Source of the DNA: Aureimonas sp. ME7
GTDB taxonomy: Bacteria > Pseudomonadota > Alphaproteobacteria > Rhizobiales > Rhizobiaceae
NCBI RefSeq assembly: GCF_903970965.1
Contig: NZ_CAJCKW010000001.1
Coordinates: 1-64,000 of the forward strand
Length of the DNA stretch: 64,000 bases
Direction: 5' to 3'
The notes beneath the pieces were generated by a model that did no database searches, was not told the DNA's origin, and saw only the letters and a list, made by a program, of their open reading frames with translations. Below, in pieces: positions 1 through 8,344 of the stretch (within the stretch, counting starts at the first letter, position 1; every line of letters begins with the position of its first letter). Position numbers and translations under genes: made by a program.

Positions 1-589
1 TCCGCACTGCCTTGGCGATGAACTCAGGACCGTTGTCGGATCGGATGTGCCCTGGCACGCCGCGTAGGATGAAGAGGTCGGACAGAACGTCGATGACGTC
101 CGCGGACTTCAGCTTCCGGTCGATCCGGATACACAGGCATTCTCTGGTGAACTCGTCGATGACATTGAGCATCCGGAACTTGCGGCCGTTGTGGGTGCGG
201 TCCTCCACGAAGTCATAGGACCAGACATGATTGGGGTGCTCGGGCCGAAGCCGAACGCACGAGCCGTCATTCAACCAGAGCCGACCCCTCTTGGGCTGCC
301 TAGCTGGCACCTTCAGCCCTTCCTGCCGCCAGATGCGCTCCACCCGCTTCACGTTCACAAGCCATCCAGCGTCTCGCAGCAAAGCTGCAATCCGACGGTA
401 TCCATAGCGTCCATACTGCGTCGCCAGCTCGATGATGTCGGCCGTCAGCGCCGCATCGTCGGCTCGACCCTTCGGCACCTTGCGCTGTGTTGATCGGTGC
501 TGCCCCAGAACCCGGCACGCCAGCCGCTCCTTCACGCCATGCTCCTTCATGACGTGCTCGATGCAGCGGCGACGGCGGGAGGGGCTCAC
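1..589 (-). CDS. IS3-family transposase OrfB (DDE integrase), partial
   Basis: This is the catalytic half of the IS3 transposase, reading off the left edge; about 196 of the usual roughly 270-280 residues are present. The N-terminal HTH_21-like segment has GRYGYRRIAALLRDAGW and NVKRVERIWRQEGLKVP. The rve integrase core follows with WSYDFVEDRTHNG (first catalytic Asp) and RSDNGPEFIAKAVR (second Asp). The third acidic residue (Glu) lies beyond the window. The first usable start, GTG at 589, overlaps the orfA stop as GTGA. IS3 elements usually make OrfAB by a -1 frameshift near this point, so independent initiation is uncertain. No internal stop or frameshift is seen in the visible part. Confidence 0.85.
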   Translation of the reverse strand, partial: MSPSRRRRCIEHVMKEHGVKERLACRVLGQHRSTQRKVPKGRADDAALTADIIELATQYGRYGYRRIAALLRDAGWLVNVKRVERIWRQEGLKVPARQPKRGRLWLNDGSCVRLRPEHPNHVWSYDFVEDRTHNGRKFRMLNVIDEFTRECLCIRIDRKLKSADVIDVLSDLFILRGVPGHIRSDNGPEFIAKAVR

Positions 590-864
590 CAGTTTCCCGA
601 GGCGGCCTCTTTGAGGATCAGCTTCTCGAGCGTCAGATCGGAGACTGCCTTGCGCAACCGCTCGTTCTCCTTCTCCAGATCCTTGAGCCGCTTCACCTGA
701 TCCAACTTGAGACCGCCGAACTCCTTGCGCCACCGGTAGTACGTGAACGGCGTCACGCCGATCGTGCGGATCGCCTCCGCCACCGGGCGGCCTTGCGACA
801 GCAACACGTCCACCTGCCGAAGTTTGGCGACGATCTCTTCCGGCTTGTGCTTCTTCTGTCCCAT
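586..864 (-). CDS. IS3-family transposase OrfA (HTH protein)
   Basis: This is the DNA-binding half of the IS3 transposase, 92 residues from the ATG at 864. It has a helix-turn-helix (EEIVAKLRQVDVLLSQGRPV ... TPFTYYRWRKEFGG) followed by a leucine-zipper-like coiled coil (LDQVKRLKDLEKENERLR) and the usual ending LEKLILKEAASGNW. The start at 864 is preferred over the ATG at 879 because GGAGG sits 8 bases before it; the upstream ATG is part of that ribosome binding region. It overlaps orfB by four bases. Confidence 0.88.
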   Translation of the reverse strand: MGQKKHKPEEIVAKLRQVDVLLSQGRPVAEAIRTIGVTPFTYYRWRKEFGGLKLDQVKRLKDLEKENERLRKAVSDLTLEKLILKEAASGNW

Positions 865-980
865 TCTCGTGTCCTCCATCAGCTCGAAAGCCTACTTCAG
901 GGAGGACCACTTTTCAGGGGGCAGACCAGTCGCCCGAACACAACTTCGAGATGTGCGCGCGAATCTTTCGTCCCGCCGGC

Positions 981-2312
981 TCAGCGGTCCTCCCATGTCG
1001 CGAAGGCCACGATCATCAGGACGATGGCGGGTCCCGTCTTGACGAGGGCGCCGAGCGGCTCGACCCACATGGCGGGCGTCACCACGGCCGCCATCGCCAT
1101 GTAGAACAGGGATAGCGCGACGCCCGCCGCAAGCCCGAGCCGGCACGAGCGTCGATGGGCGATGAGGACGCCGATCGAGATGTCCATGAGGCTGGTCAGG
1201 ACGGTGACGGCATCGGCCAGCGGCCGGCTGAAACCGTGGTCGACGAGAATGCCGGACGCCGCATCGAAGGCGACGGAGATCGCGATCGCCCCGGACACGA
1301 TCCAGAACAGGGCGAGCGTCGCGATCACCAGGGCTTTCAGGAGATAAAGGCGGGCGAACCAAAGGTCCTGCACGCCAGACCCGAGCCGGCCGACCACTGC
1401 CGGGCCCGGCAGGGGAACGAGGCCGGTGGCCCGCATCCAGGCCGAGGGATCGCCCCGCACCCCGCGCCGCATCTCGGCGATCGCGGTGGAGCGCACCGGC
1501 GGGCGCCAGCCGAGGCGCGAGGCGAGGTCGCCGGCCCGGCCCGCCCAGTCGAGGAGGCGACCGGGCGCGGGCAAGCGCGGCGCCGGCCCGCCCAACTGGT
1601 GGCGCAACGCTTGGAGAACGGTGCCGACGCTGGACGCTTCCCGCTCCATCACGTCCCAGGTCTGGCGAAAGTCGCGCCGACCGGCTCGCCACTCGGCGGC
1701 GAGGAAGGCCACGGTGCGCGCGATGTCGCGCCCGTCCGTCACCGCGAAGGGGCGCTCGGCCAACGCCTCCGGCAGTGCGACGGGAAGGGTCGCGAGCGCG
1801 CGCATCAGCGCGCTGCCGCCATAGGGGACATGGGTCAGAACGAAGCCTGGCCGCAGGATCGCATGAGCGATGGCGGAGCGCGCGATGGCCGCTTCCCCCG
1901 CGCGCTTGGTGCGGCTGAAGGACGTTCGATCCTCCGCCGCATCGCCGGGCACCGAGACGTGGACGAGAAGGGCGGGGGCAAGCTCTTCCATGGCGCCGAG
2001 AAGGCGCGAAACGAAGCCTTCGTGGACGTCGGCGGCTGCCGAGCCGGCCGTGTCCTGCAGGACGCCCACGCAATTCACCACGAGATCCGGCGCGATGCGG
2101 ATGAACTCGGCGGCAAGGCCCGGCGCGTCGGCATCGACCAGGGGAAAGAGGACGGCGCGCCCTTCGAAGGCGGCGAGTTGGCGCTGCGTGAAGCTGCGCG
2201 CCACCGGCACCACCTCGTGCCCCTCGCGTGAGAGCTCGGTGCAAAGCATCTCGCCGATCAGGCCGGACGCGCCGAGAACCGCGATGCGGGGTTTGGCTGG
2301 GATTTCGCTCAT
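981..2312 (-). CDS. SDR-family NAD(P)-binding protein with C-terminal DoxX-like membrane domain
   Basis: This 443-residue protein fuses an atypical short-chain dehydrogenase domain to a membrane domain. Residues about 8-30 hold the Rossmann motif IAVLGASGLIGEMLCTEL. An NmrA/epimerase-like core follows to about residue 300. The last about 130 residues are hydrophobic, with four predicted helices (for example VIATLALFWIVSGAIAISVA and AGVALSLFYMAMAAVVTP), as in DoxX-like proteins. The substrate is unknown. It starts at the ATG overlapping by four bases the stop of the DUF2269 gene at 2309, so the two are co-translated. A longer upstream extension would run through the DUF2269 gene out of frame and is rejected. 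The family assignment is firm; the reaction is not. Confidence 0.85.
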   Translation of the reverse strand: MSEIPAKPRIAVLGASGLIGEMLCTELSREGHEVVPVARSFTQRQLAAFEGRAVLFPLVDADAPGLAAEFIRIAPDLVVNCVGVLQDTAGSAAADVHEGFVSRLLGAMEELAPALLVHVSVPGDAAEDRTSFSRTKRAGEAAIARSAIAHAILRPGFVLTHVPYGGSALMRALATLPVALPEALAERPFAVTDGRDIARTVAFLAAEWRAGRRDFRQTWDVMEREASSVGTVLQALRHQLGGPAPRLPAPGRLLDWAGRAGDLASRLGWRPPVRSTAIAEMRRGVRGDPSAWMRATGLVPLPGPAVVGRLGSGVQDLWFARLYLLKALVIATLALFWIVSGAIAISVAFDAASGILVDHGFSRPLADAVTVLTSLMDISIGVLIAHRRSCRLGLAAGVALSLFYMAMAAVVTPAMWVEPLGALVKTGPAIVLMIVAFATWEDR

Positions 2313-2776
2313 AGGGCAGGCTTTGCGATCATCAGCCAGAGGATTGCCATCACGGAGCCGAAGCCCGGAAAGCCGAACGCGAACCAGATGCGATACAGCC
2401 GGTGATAGGCGGGGGGAAGCGGGGCGCCGACGGCGGCGGCCTCGCGCGCCAGGTCGCGCATGCGCGCCTGGATCCACACCACCGGCAGCCAGAACAGGCC
2501 GGCGACGGCGTAGAGGACGAGGGCAAGGCCGAGCCAGCCCTCCCCGAGCGGCACGCCCGTCGCACGGGCGAGGAGATAGCCGGTGATCGGCTGCGCGATC
2601 ACGGCACTCGCGGTGAACAACATGTCGGCGACCACCACCACGCCCGCCGTTCGCGCCACGAAGGCCGTGTCCTGCGTCCGGTGCGCCATCAGCATGAAGA
2701 ACGCGATCCCCGTGCCCGTCCCCAGGATCACGACCGCGCCGAGCACGTGGAGGAACTTCAGAACGACGTAGTCCAT
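2309..2776 (-). CDS. DUF2269 integral membrane protein
   Basis: This 155-residue protein has four predicted membrane helices (LKFLHVLGAVVILGTGTGIAF, VVVADMLFTASAVIAQPI, GLALVLYAVAGLFWLPVVW, IWFAFGFPGFGSVMAILWL). Its opening DYVVLKFLHVLGAVVILGTG is typical of DUF2269. Function is unknown. The stop overlaps the start of the SDR-DoxX gene (ATGA), and the pair forms a small leftward operon. The membrane C-terminus of the partner and this protein may sit together in the inner membrane; that is inference from gene order only. Confidence 0.85.
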   Translation of the reverse strand: MDYVVLKFLHVLGAVVILGTGTGIAFFMLMAHRTQDTAFVARTAGVVVVADMLFTASAVIAQPITGYLLARATGVPLGEGWLGLALVLYAVAGLFWLPVVWIQARMRDLAREAAAVGAPLPPAYHRLYRIWFAFGFPGFGSVMAILWLMIAKPAL

Positions 2777-3191
2777 GGCGGGGTCGGCCTCCCGGGTCGG
2801 CGTTTCCCATGCCTTAAACCCTCGCGGGTGGGAAAGCCGTTAAGATGCCGCAACCGCGCGGGGGCTCGCGAACGGGAGGTCCGTCCGCCGGTGGCCGGCT
2901 GGAAGGGGGATTGATCGCGGGAGGGCCGTTTCGAGGATGCCGGATCGCAAGAAAATCGAGGCCGTTTCACCCCGGAGTTTCGAGAAGAAATCCGACGCCG
3001 CCGAGATTATCGTGGCGTTCGGATTGTATTTTCCGCCTCGTCGTTTTAGGGTCATGCCATCGATCTTTGGTAGTCGATCCTGTTTTTTGGCGCCTGGGCG
3101 CCCGAGCGATCCTCTTTCTCACTGTCGATCTTCGCATTCTCGCGCACGCGGCGCGGGAAGCTATTCGCTTTGTCTTCGAAAGGGCATCGTC
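2777..3191 (+). promoter_or_regulatory. Cold shock gene promoter region and long leader
   Basis: No gene is seen in these 415 bases. The stretch from about 2990 is clearly less GC-rich than its surroundings, with T-rich runs (gttttttggc near 3079) and a GGCGCCtggGCGCC-like hairpin near 3086-3101. Long structured leaders are common upstream of cspA-type genes, where they control mRNA stability and translation by temperature. A transcription start cannot be fixed by eye. The divergent DUF2269 gene must also have its promoter near 2780-2850. Confidence 0.45.
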
Positions 3192-3401
3192 ATGACCATC
3201 GGAACCGTCAAGTTTTACAACGACACCAAGGGCTTCGGCTTCATCGCGCCGGAAGAAGGCGGCAACGACGTCTTCGTTCACGCCTCGGCTCTCGAGCGCT
3301 CCGGCATGCGTGGCCTCGTGGAAGGCCAGCGCGTCAGCTTCGAGGTCGTCGCCGACCGCCGTTCGGGCAAGAACGCGGCCGAGAACATCCAGGCCGCCTA
3401 A
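3192..3401 (+). CDS. cspA: Cold shock protein (CspA family)
   Basis: This 69-residue single cold-shock domain (OB fold) protein binds single-stranded RNA and DNA and acts as an RNA chaperone. The two RNA-binding motifs are visible: RNP1 as KGFGFI (residues about 13-18) and RNP2 as DVFVHASAL. The end [13 protein letters not shown] is typical of alphaproteobacterial Csps. The start is the ATG at 3192, followed by [10 protein letters not shown]. An in-frame upstream extension to 2937 has no family similarity and is leader sequence. A strong terminator follows at 3456. It is a single-gene unit. Confidence 0.95.
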   Translation: MTIGTVKFYNDTKGFGFIAPEEGGNDVFVHASALERSGMRGLVEGQRVSFEVVADRRSGKNAAENIQAA

Positions 3402-3455
3402 GGCCCACGGCCCACGGCCGGGGATGCACTCGGCAGGGCACATATGAACGATGGG

Positions 3456-3482
3456 AAAGGCCGGGCCATGTCCGGCCTTTTT
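3456..3482 (+). terminator. Rho-independent terminator after cspA
   Basis: A perfect 9-base stem AAAGGCCGG / CCGGCCTTT with a 7-base loop is followed by further T residues. It lies 54 bases after the cspA stop. Confidence 0.85.
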
Positions 3483-3562
3483 CGTGTTCGGAGGGCCAGC
3501 CGGCCCTTGCGGACCGACGCCCGGGCGACGCCAGACGTCCGCTTCCGCCCTCCTTCGCCTCG

Positions 3563-3820
3563 ATGGGAACGCGCCTCATGGAATGCCATCCGCTGTTTGG
3601 AGTGCTCGCGATCCGCAACGCGGGCGAGGCGGGCGACGATTGGGTCGTGCGCGATGCGGGCGTGTCGCTGGCCGAGGTGGTCGAACTGATCGAGGCGGGC
3701 TGGTCGGTGCCCGATATCCTGATGCGCCACGTCATGGTGCTGCGATCCGACCTCGTGGCCATCATGATGCTGCATGCGATGGCAGCGCCCGCTCCCGGCG
3801 CATCCCCGGCTGCGGCCTAA
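3563..3820 (+). CDS. Small DUF433-like protein
   Basis: This is an 85-residue protein. The middle, DDWVVRDAGVSLAEVVELIE followed by AGWSVPDILMRHVMVLRSDL, has the pattern of DUF433 (a short strand, then helices with a xxGxSxxxIL core), a winged-helix-like fold found in VapB-type antitoxins and stand-alone proteins. The match is distant. The start is uncertain: ATG at 3563 or at 3578 (MECHPLFGV); neither has a strong ribosome binding site. There is no toxin gene beside it. A second DUF433 homologue lies at 60296 in this window. Confidence 0.6.
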   Translation: MGTRLMECHPLFGVLAIRNAGEAGDDWVVRDAGVSLAEVVELIEAGWSVPDILMRHVMVLRSDLVAIMMLHAMAAPAPGASPAAA

Positions 3821-4004
3821 GGGGAGATCGGGCGGGTACCGGGTTGTCGAAGGGGGCCTATGTTCCCGACAAGGGGCGTGAACCTCCGGTCGCGTCGTTC
3901 GTTCACCCACCGGCCGACGAGATGACGGCAAAGGGGCAGGGTCGCATGGGTTGCCGCACGGGACCGATCCGTCCGCGCGTCGCGAAGAGCCGGGAGGGCG
4001 AAAG

Positions 4005-4490
4005 ATGAAGTCGATCGCGTTCGCAAGGTGGGTTGGCGCCATCGGGCTGGGTGCCGCCGCCGTTTTCACGGGTGGAGGGGCGGCGCATGCCTATACCTAT
4101 ACCAACCCGACCTACGGCACGTCGGCGACGTTTCCCGCCCGCGCCTTTCCGCGCATCGCGCCCGCCTCGCCCGACGGGGAAGGTCAGGCCTGGCGTTCGG
4201 ACGAGGGTGCCGAGATCGTGATCTACGCCATCGACAACCGGCAATGGCCGAGCCCGCGCGCGCTCGTCGCCTGGCGCCGGGGCATCGACAAGGTCACCTA
4301 CCAGCGCACCGGCGAGGACTGGGCGGTGGTGTCGGGATATCTGCCGGACGGGCGCATCTTCTACGAGCGCTACATCTTCCGGGGCCGGCTGACCCATTCG
4401 GTTTCCGTGCGCTATCCCGAAACGCTGCGCGACCCCTACGACAAGCTCCTGAAGCCGATCACCGAAAGCCTGCGCGGCCCCGCGCGCTGA
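4005..4490 (+). CDS. Predicted periplasmic protein, unknown function
   Basis: This 161-residue protein has a Sec signal peptide: MKSIAFARWVGAIGLGAAAV then a cut after the AHA before YTYTNPTYG. The mature part is rich in aromatic residues (YGTSATFPARAFP, DGRIFYERYIFRG, SVSVRYPETLRDPYDKLL) and looks like a small beta-rich domain. I do not recognise the family. The start is the ATG at 4005 with GGGAGG upstream (gggagggcgaaag); an upstream in-frame ATG at 3951 would put the signal peptide inside the protein. It ends 137 bases before the RTX gene, in the same direction. Confidence 0.8.
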   Translation: MKSIAFARWVGAIGLGAAAVFTGGGAAHAYTYTNPTYGTSATFPARAFPRIAPASPDGEGQAWRSDEGAEIVIYAIDNRQWPSPRALVAWRRGIDKVTYQRTGEDWAVVSGYLPDGRIFYERYIFRGRLTHSVSVRYPETLRDPYDKLLKPITESLRGPAR

Positions 4491-4627
4491 CGCCCCGAAC
4501 TCGCATGGTGCGTCGAATGCGGGCCGACATCGCCACCCCCGGTTAACGCTGGCGCCAGCGGCAAATCGCGCTTTGCCCCGTCCCGCCCTATGCTCGTTCC
4601 ATCCCAGCGTGTGTGGAGGTCTTCGGC

Positions 4628-5512
4628 ATGGCCGACGTCCAGATCTATCAACCCGTCGATTTCACCAACCTCCCGGTCCTCGATGCCCTCGTGCAGACCG
4701 CGAACCCGACCACCCTGATCATCGAGGAAGGGTTCGACCGGATCATCTATTCCGGCAGCTTCGGCTATGCCGGAGCCAGCGTTTCGGGCACGCTGGACAC
4801 GCTGCAACTGACCATCGGCAACACGCCGCTCTTCTTCGTCAGTGGCATCGCCAGCCCCGTCGCCCCGGTGTCCGGCGCGATCTATGCCGGCAAGGTGCTC
4901 GATCCCCTCGCCTATGCGCTGCGCGGCGACGACATGGTCCAGGGCTCCAGCGGCAACGACGTCCTGGACGGCTTTTCGGGCAACGACACGATGACCGGGG
5001 GCTACGGCGACGATCGCCTCCTCGGCAGCGAAGGCCACGATCTCCTGTTCGGAAACCCCGGCAGCGACGCCCTCTATGGCAACCAGGGCAACGACACGCT
5101 CTATGGCGGCCAGGACAACGACGAGCTCTGGGGCGGCCGGGACGACGATCAGCTCTTCGGCAACCTCGGCAACGACGCGCTCTACGGCAATCTCGGCAAC
5201 GATCTCCTGCACGGCGGGCAGGGGCAGGACTATCTGGACGGCGGCCAGGGCGACGACACGATCTACGGCGATCGGGGCGACGACACGCTGCGCGGGGGCC
5301 TGGGCGCCGACGTCTTCGCCTTCGATCCCGACAACGGCAGCGATACGGTAGTGGACTTTTCCTATGCCGAAGGCGACCGCCTGTCGCTCGGCGGCCGGGC
5401 CTACTATCTCGGCTCCGTGGACGGCCAGGCCTTCCTCCAGCTCGACGGCGGCGGCACCATCCTCTTGTCCGGCATTCCTGCCGACCAGTTCAGCGCAGCC
5501 TATCTCGTGTAG
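4628..5512 (+). CDS. RTX calcium-binding repeat protein (hemolysin-type repeats)
   Basis: This 294-residue acidic protein has about 14 tandem nonapeptides of the form GGxGxDxux at residues about 106-231 (GSSGNDVLD, GFSGNDTMT, GNQGNDTLY, GGQGDDTIY). These bind calcium and form parallel beta-rolls outside the cell. The N-terminal 100 residues are a beta-rich domain with no enzyme motif. The C-terminal end (GLGADVFAFDP, GSDTVVDFSY) is the usual type I secretion-signal region. It has no Sec signal, which fits ABC (type I) secretion, but no TolC/HlyD/HlyB genes are nearby. The ATG at 4628 is chosen because GGAGG lies 8 bases before it; a GTG at 4613 overlaps that site. Confidence 0.92.
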   Translation: MADVQIYQPVDFTNLPVLDALVQTANPTTLIIEEGFDRIIYSGSFGYAGASVSGTLDTLQLTIGNTPLFFVSGIASPVAPVSGAIYAGKVLDPLAYALRGDDMVQGSSGNDVLDGFSGNDTMTGGYGDDRLLGSEGHDLLFGNPGSDALYGNQGNDTLYGGQDNDELWGGRDDDQLFGNLGNDALYGNLGNDLLHGGQGQDYLDGGQGDDTIYGDRGDDTLRGGLGADVFAFDPDNGSDTVVDFSYAEGDRLSLGGRAYYLGSVDGQAFLQLDGGGTILLSGIPADQFSAAYLV

Positions 5513-6239
5513 GATGTGCGTTCGGCGGGCGCGGAGGGGGCGTCGTCTGGAGCTTCGCCCTTCTCGGCCGGTGGCGCCAACTGACCTTGTCCACGAACTG
5601 AAAGAGATCGACCGTGGGCCCTCTCGGACTGGTTGCTGCGATCAGATCCGAATCTCGGAAGACGAGCCTACCTGATGACGAAGTTTCCGCTGGCTATCCG
5701 ACCGTATGGGTATGCCCTATCGGACAACGCCTATGTCTTGACAAACTGGGTAGCGTTACCGATTTGTTCTCCCAGCCCTCATTCGAGGGGGCAGATAGGA
5801 GCATCCATTTGGAAGCTTTTTTGGCGCCCCCAATCTCAAGGCACGCGGAGTCGCTTCCCTGTGTGGCGTTCCAATAGGGGGCCGGGCTAAGGCCGAAAGC
5901 AATCCGGGGAGAGCGACCTCACCCGGTCCTGAAGAAGTAGCCGCCCTCTCAAACAGGCCGCTGGTTCGATGTAGGATAAGGTCGATGGTGGCGGGCAGGA
6001 GCGCCCGTGCGAGGAACTGGGAGCCTAACGCAAGGCCCGAGGGCAGTGCCCAGGCCAACCCAGCGACAACCCCGCAGCGAGGGTCCGCCACCGTGCCCAC
6101 CACTTTCAGGCTGCAAAGGTCAGCATGGGTTCCTTTCTTGTCGCAAACACGCAAACCGGGGAGGCGGTACGGGGGGAAGTTCGTCTCCGCTCTCACGTTG
6201 ATGGGGTCTCGAATAACCGACCCCAAATCTAAGCCGTGG
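5513..6239. other. Gene-poor, lower-GC stretch left of the ATPase gene
   Basis: In these 727 bases I find no protein that resembles a known family in any frame. From about 5640 the composition becomes visibly more AT-rich than the flanks (for example ctatgtcttgacaaactggg). A weak hairpin GGGGTC/GACCCC at about 6207-6223 lies just past the end of the leftward ATPase gene and may help end its transcript. No copy of the tRNA-Ala 3' end was found here that would mark an integration boundary. Confidence 0.5.
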
Positions 6240-7511
6240 TTAGATCGACACGACGTTATCCCTGCCCAGCGAAACCCCAGCATTTTCGGCGCGGAGGCGG
6301 ACGTAGCCTCGCATAATGTTTTCGCGAAATCCGAACCACCCGGACCCGTACCCGATAAGGATCTTACCATGGCCCTCGCTACGCAATGCTAGAAGGCGCT
6401 GATTGAACTTGTCCCGCGCGAGCATGCTTCGCTCGCCTTTTGCGACGAAGATTCGCTTGTAGGAGCTTTCATAGATCTCGGTAAGCTGCCGCCTGTCCGA
6501 TGTCGTATCCGCGAGAGACCATAGCGCGTCCTCATAGTCGGCCGTGTTTTTGGTCTTCATGGTCGCTTTTTCGTATTGGGTGCGGAGCATTGCCTCCGCG
6601 CGTTCCAACGCGCCCCGTATGCCGGCCTTAAAGTGGCTAGCGCGGATAGCATCCACAGGATAAGGGTCGTCATAAGCGGCATAAAAAAGGGACTCGCCAA
6701 TCAAATGGACGTAGTGCGGAAAGCCGTCACTTATCTGCCCGATGCGAACTAGGGCTTCCCGCTCGACCGCTACGTTCAGTTTCTCAGCAACGTTGCGGAT
6801 GATATCCCAAAGATAGTTGTGGTGTAGTTTTTCGAGATTGATAGGCTCAATTACCCGGCCGGCGGAGGGGTGAGTTCCGATCAGTTCATTGACGGTAGAG
6901 GCGATGCCGCAAAAAATGAACTTGATCCGGTCGCTAAGCTCCGGAATATTTTTGATGAACTCCGCAAACTTCTCGCGTTGGGCCGCATCCCCAATGCGCT
7001 CCATTTCGTCAATGACGATGACGGTTTGGCCGGATCGCTTACTAAGGACGAACCTTACGATGTCGAGGGCTTCATTCAGCGACGTGGGAGCGGCAATCGT
7101 AGTCTGTGTTTTGTCGGCCCCTTTGAATGATCCACCAAACCCTGCGAATGTCGCTCCGATCGTGGCCGCCGCTGCGCTTTTCTCAAAGCGTTCCTCGACA
7201 CGTAAGACCGCTACGCCGATGGCCCGTATCACGTCCTCGAACTTGTCGTTCTGGCTGCAAACAACGTAAATCGGCGGAGCGGTCGATCCGTTAAGCAGAT
7301 GCGCGGCGGTAAGGGCGAGCGATGTTTTGCCTACGCCGCGATCTCCATAAATGAATACTTGACGGCCCTGCGATGCAAGAGCGCGTTCTATCTGTGTGAG
7401 GGCTCGTTCTCGACCAAAAAGCAACTCAGGTGTTTTGATTGTTGCCGATGGGGTAAGATTGCTCGCAAGGATCTGTTGGAACTCATCCCGCGAAACCGAC
7501 GTAAGCGCCAT
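6240..7511 (-). CDS. Orphan P-loop ATPase with C-terminal winged-helix-like region
   Basis: This 423-residue ATPase has the ORC/CDC6-like or STAND-like layout. Walker A is GDRGVGKTS at residues 56-64, Walker B is TVIVIDEMERI at 163-173, and a sensor-1-like strand IKFIFCGIA is at 196-204. A helical lid follows (about 215-300). Residues about 325-410 look like a winged helix (DYEDALWSLADT ... RDKFNQRLLALRSEG). It has no signal peptide or membrane segment. No nuclease, transposase or protease partner lies beside it. Codon use and GC are lower than in the neighbours, and tRNA-Ala lies 170 bases upstream, so horizontal acquisition is likely. Its role is unknown; a defence or plasmid/prophage-derived function is possible. 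Confidence 0.8.
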   Translation of the reverse strand: MALTSVSRDEFQQILASNLTPSATIKTPELLFGRERALTQIERALASQGRQVFIYGDRGVGKTSLALTAAHLLNGSTAPPIYVVCSQNDKFEDVIRAIGVAVLRVEERFEKSAAAATIGATFAGFGGSFKGADKTQTTIAAPTSLNEALDIVRFVLSKRSGQTVIVIDEMERIGDAAQREKFAEFIKNIPELSDRIKFIFCGIASTVNELIGTHPSAGRVIEPINLEKLHHNYLWDIIRNVAEKLNVAVEREALVRIGQISDGFPHYVHLIGESLFYAAYDDPYPVDAIRASHFKAGIRGALERAEAMLRTQYEKATMKTKNTADYEDALWSLADTTSDRRQLTEIYESSYKRIFVAKGERSMLARDKFNQRLLALRSEGHGKILIGYGSGWFGFRENIMRGYVRLRAENAGVSLGRDNVVSI

Positions 7512-7682
7512 GCCAACTTCCTCGAATCACAACCTGGAGGCTAGCACGGGTTGCATCGAAGAAGAAGAAAACGTGAACGCTCGGAATGGTACTTCGCGGA
7601 GGGTGCGCAGTCGGGTGCGCACTAGAACCTTCCAGGCTCTTAACCCGCTGTAACGTATACTGGGTCGGCAATTTGAAATGAA

Positions 7683-7758
<76 letters not shown>

Positions 7759-7918
7759 ATCGCCCGCATCACAGCGGACGTTCCGTCAGGACCCTTGGGC
7801 AGGCCCCTCGACCGGTGTGGCGGCTAAGTATGACAATGCGGCCGGGAGCGCAAGCGAAAAAAGAAGGGGCGGGAGGATTTCCCTCGCCGCCCCCTGCCGT
7901 TCCGATCTTGCGGATCGC

Positions 7919-8344
7919 TCAGGCGTCGTCGTCGTCGTCGCGCCCGCCGCCGATGATGTCGGTCATGTCGTCGTCCTCGTCCTCGTCGTCGGCGAGGAAC
8001 GTGTCGTCGTCGTCATTGTCGTCGTCGTCTTCCAGAACGTCGTCGTCCTCGTTGCCGTCGACATTGGGCAGGTCGTTGGAGGACGAGCCCTCCTCGTCCT
8101 CGGCCACGTCGTTGAGGGACACGGTCTCCTCGTCGGTGTCGGCGACCTCCGTCACCTCGACCTCTTCCGTCTCCTCCTCTTCCTCCTTCTGGCGGGACGG
8201 CCGCCCGGCCTTCACCGTCTCGAAGAAGGACAGGGGATAGGTCTTGCCGGTGAAGGGCGAGACGATCGGGTCCTTGCCCAGATCATAGAACTTGCGGCCC
8301 GTTTCCGGGTCGATGCGCTTGGTGCCGAGTTCGGGTTTTGCCAT
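7919..8344 (-). CDS. FYDLN-acid domain protein (TIGR02300 family)
   Basis: This 141-residue protein is conserved in alphaproteobacteria and of unknown function. The N-terminal 55 residues hold the family core: MAKPELGTKRIDPETGRKFY then DLGKDPIVSPFTGKTYP. The FYDLN motif here reads FYDLG. The remainder is extremely acidic and low in complexity (runs such as EDDDVLEDDDDNDDDD), so it is probably disordered. The protein lies between tRNA-Ala and the divergent aroA, its usual place in Rhizobiales. The start at 8344 matches the conserved family start. Confidence 0.92.
   Translation of the reverse strand: MAKPELGTKRIDPETGRKFYDLGKDPIVSPFTGKTYPLSFFETVKAGRPSRQKEEEEETEEVEVTEVADTDEETVSLNDVAEDEEGSSSNDLPNVDGNEDDDVLEDDDDNDDDDTFLADDEDEDDDMTDIIGGGRDDDDDA

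Larger units (their letters stand above)
1..928 (-). mobile_element. IS3-family insertion sequence, partial
   Basis: The first 928 bases hold the start of an IS3-family element that leaves the window at base 1. It has two overlapping frames, orfA then orfB, read leftward. The outer end is placed near base 928, where the minus strand reads TGGTCTGCCCCCTGAAAAG; the TGG..CCCC character resembles IS3-family terminal repeats. The matching far end lies outside the window, so neither the inverted repeat nor the target duplication can be confirmed. The element sits about 50 bases past the stop codon of the SDR gene at 981. Confidence 0.85.

Noticed and set aside
981-2810. A 609-codon reading of the SDR gene starting near 2810
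   Set aside because: The added part runs through the DUF2269 gene in another frame. The ATG at 2312, overlapping that gene's stop, fits the conserved Rossmann start.
4940-5320. Regularly spaced short repeats that could suggest a CRISPR-like array
   Set aside because: The 27-base period is in frame and encodes RTX nonapeptides; there are no unique spacers of the CRISPR type.
5513-7682. A direct repeat of the tRNA-Ala 3' end as an integration mark
   Set aside because: No copy of the tRNA 3' end was found by eye left of the ATPase gene, so an att site is not claimed.
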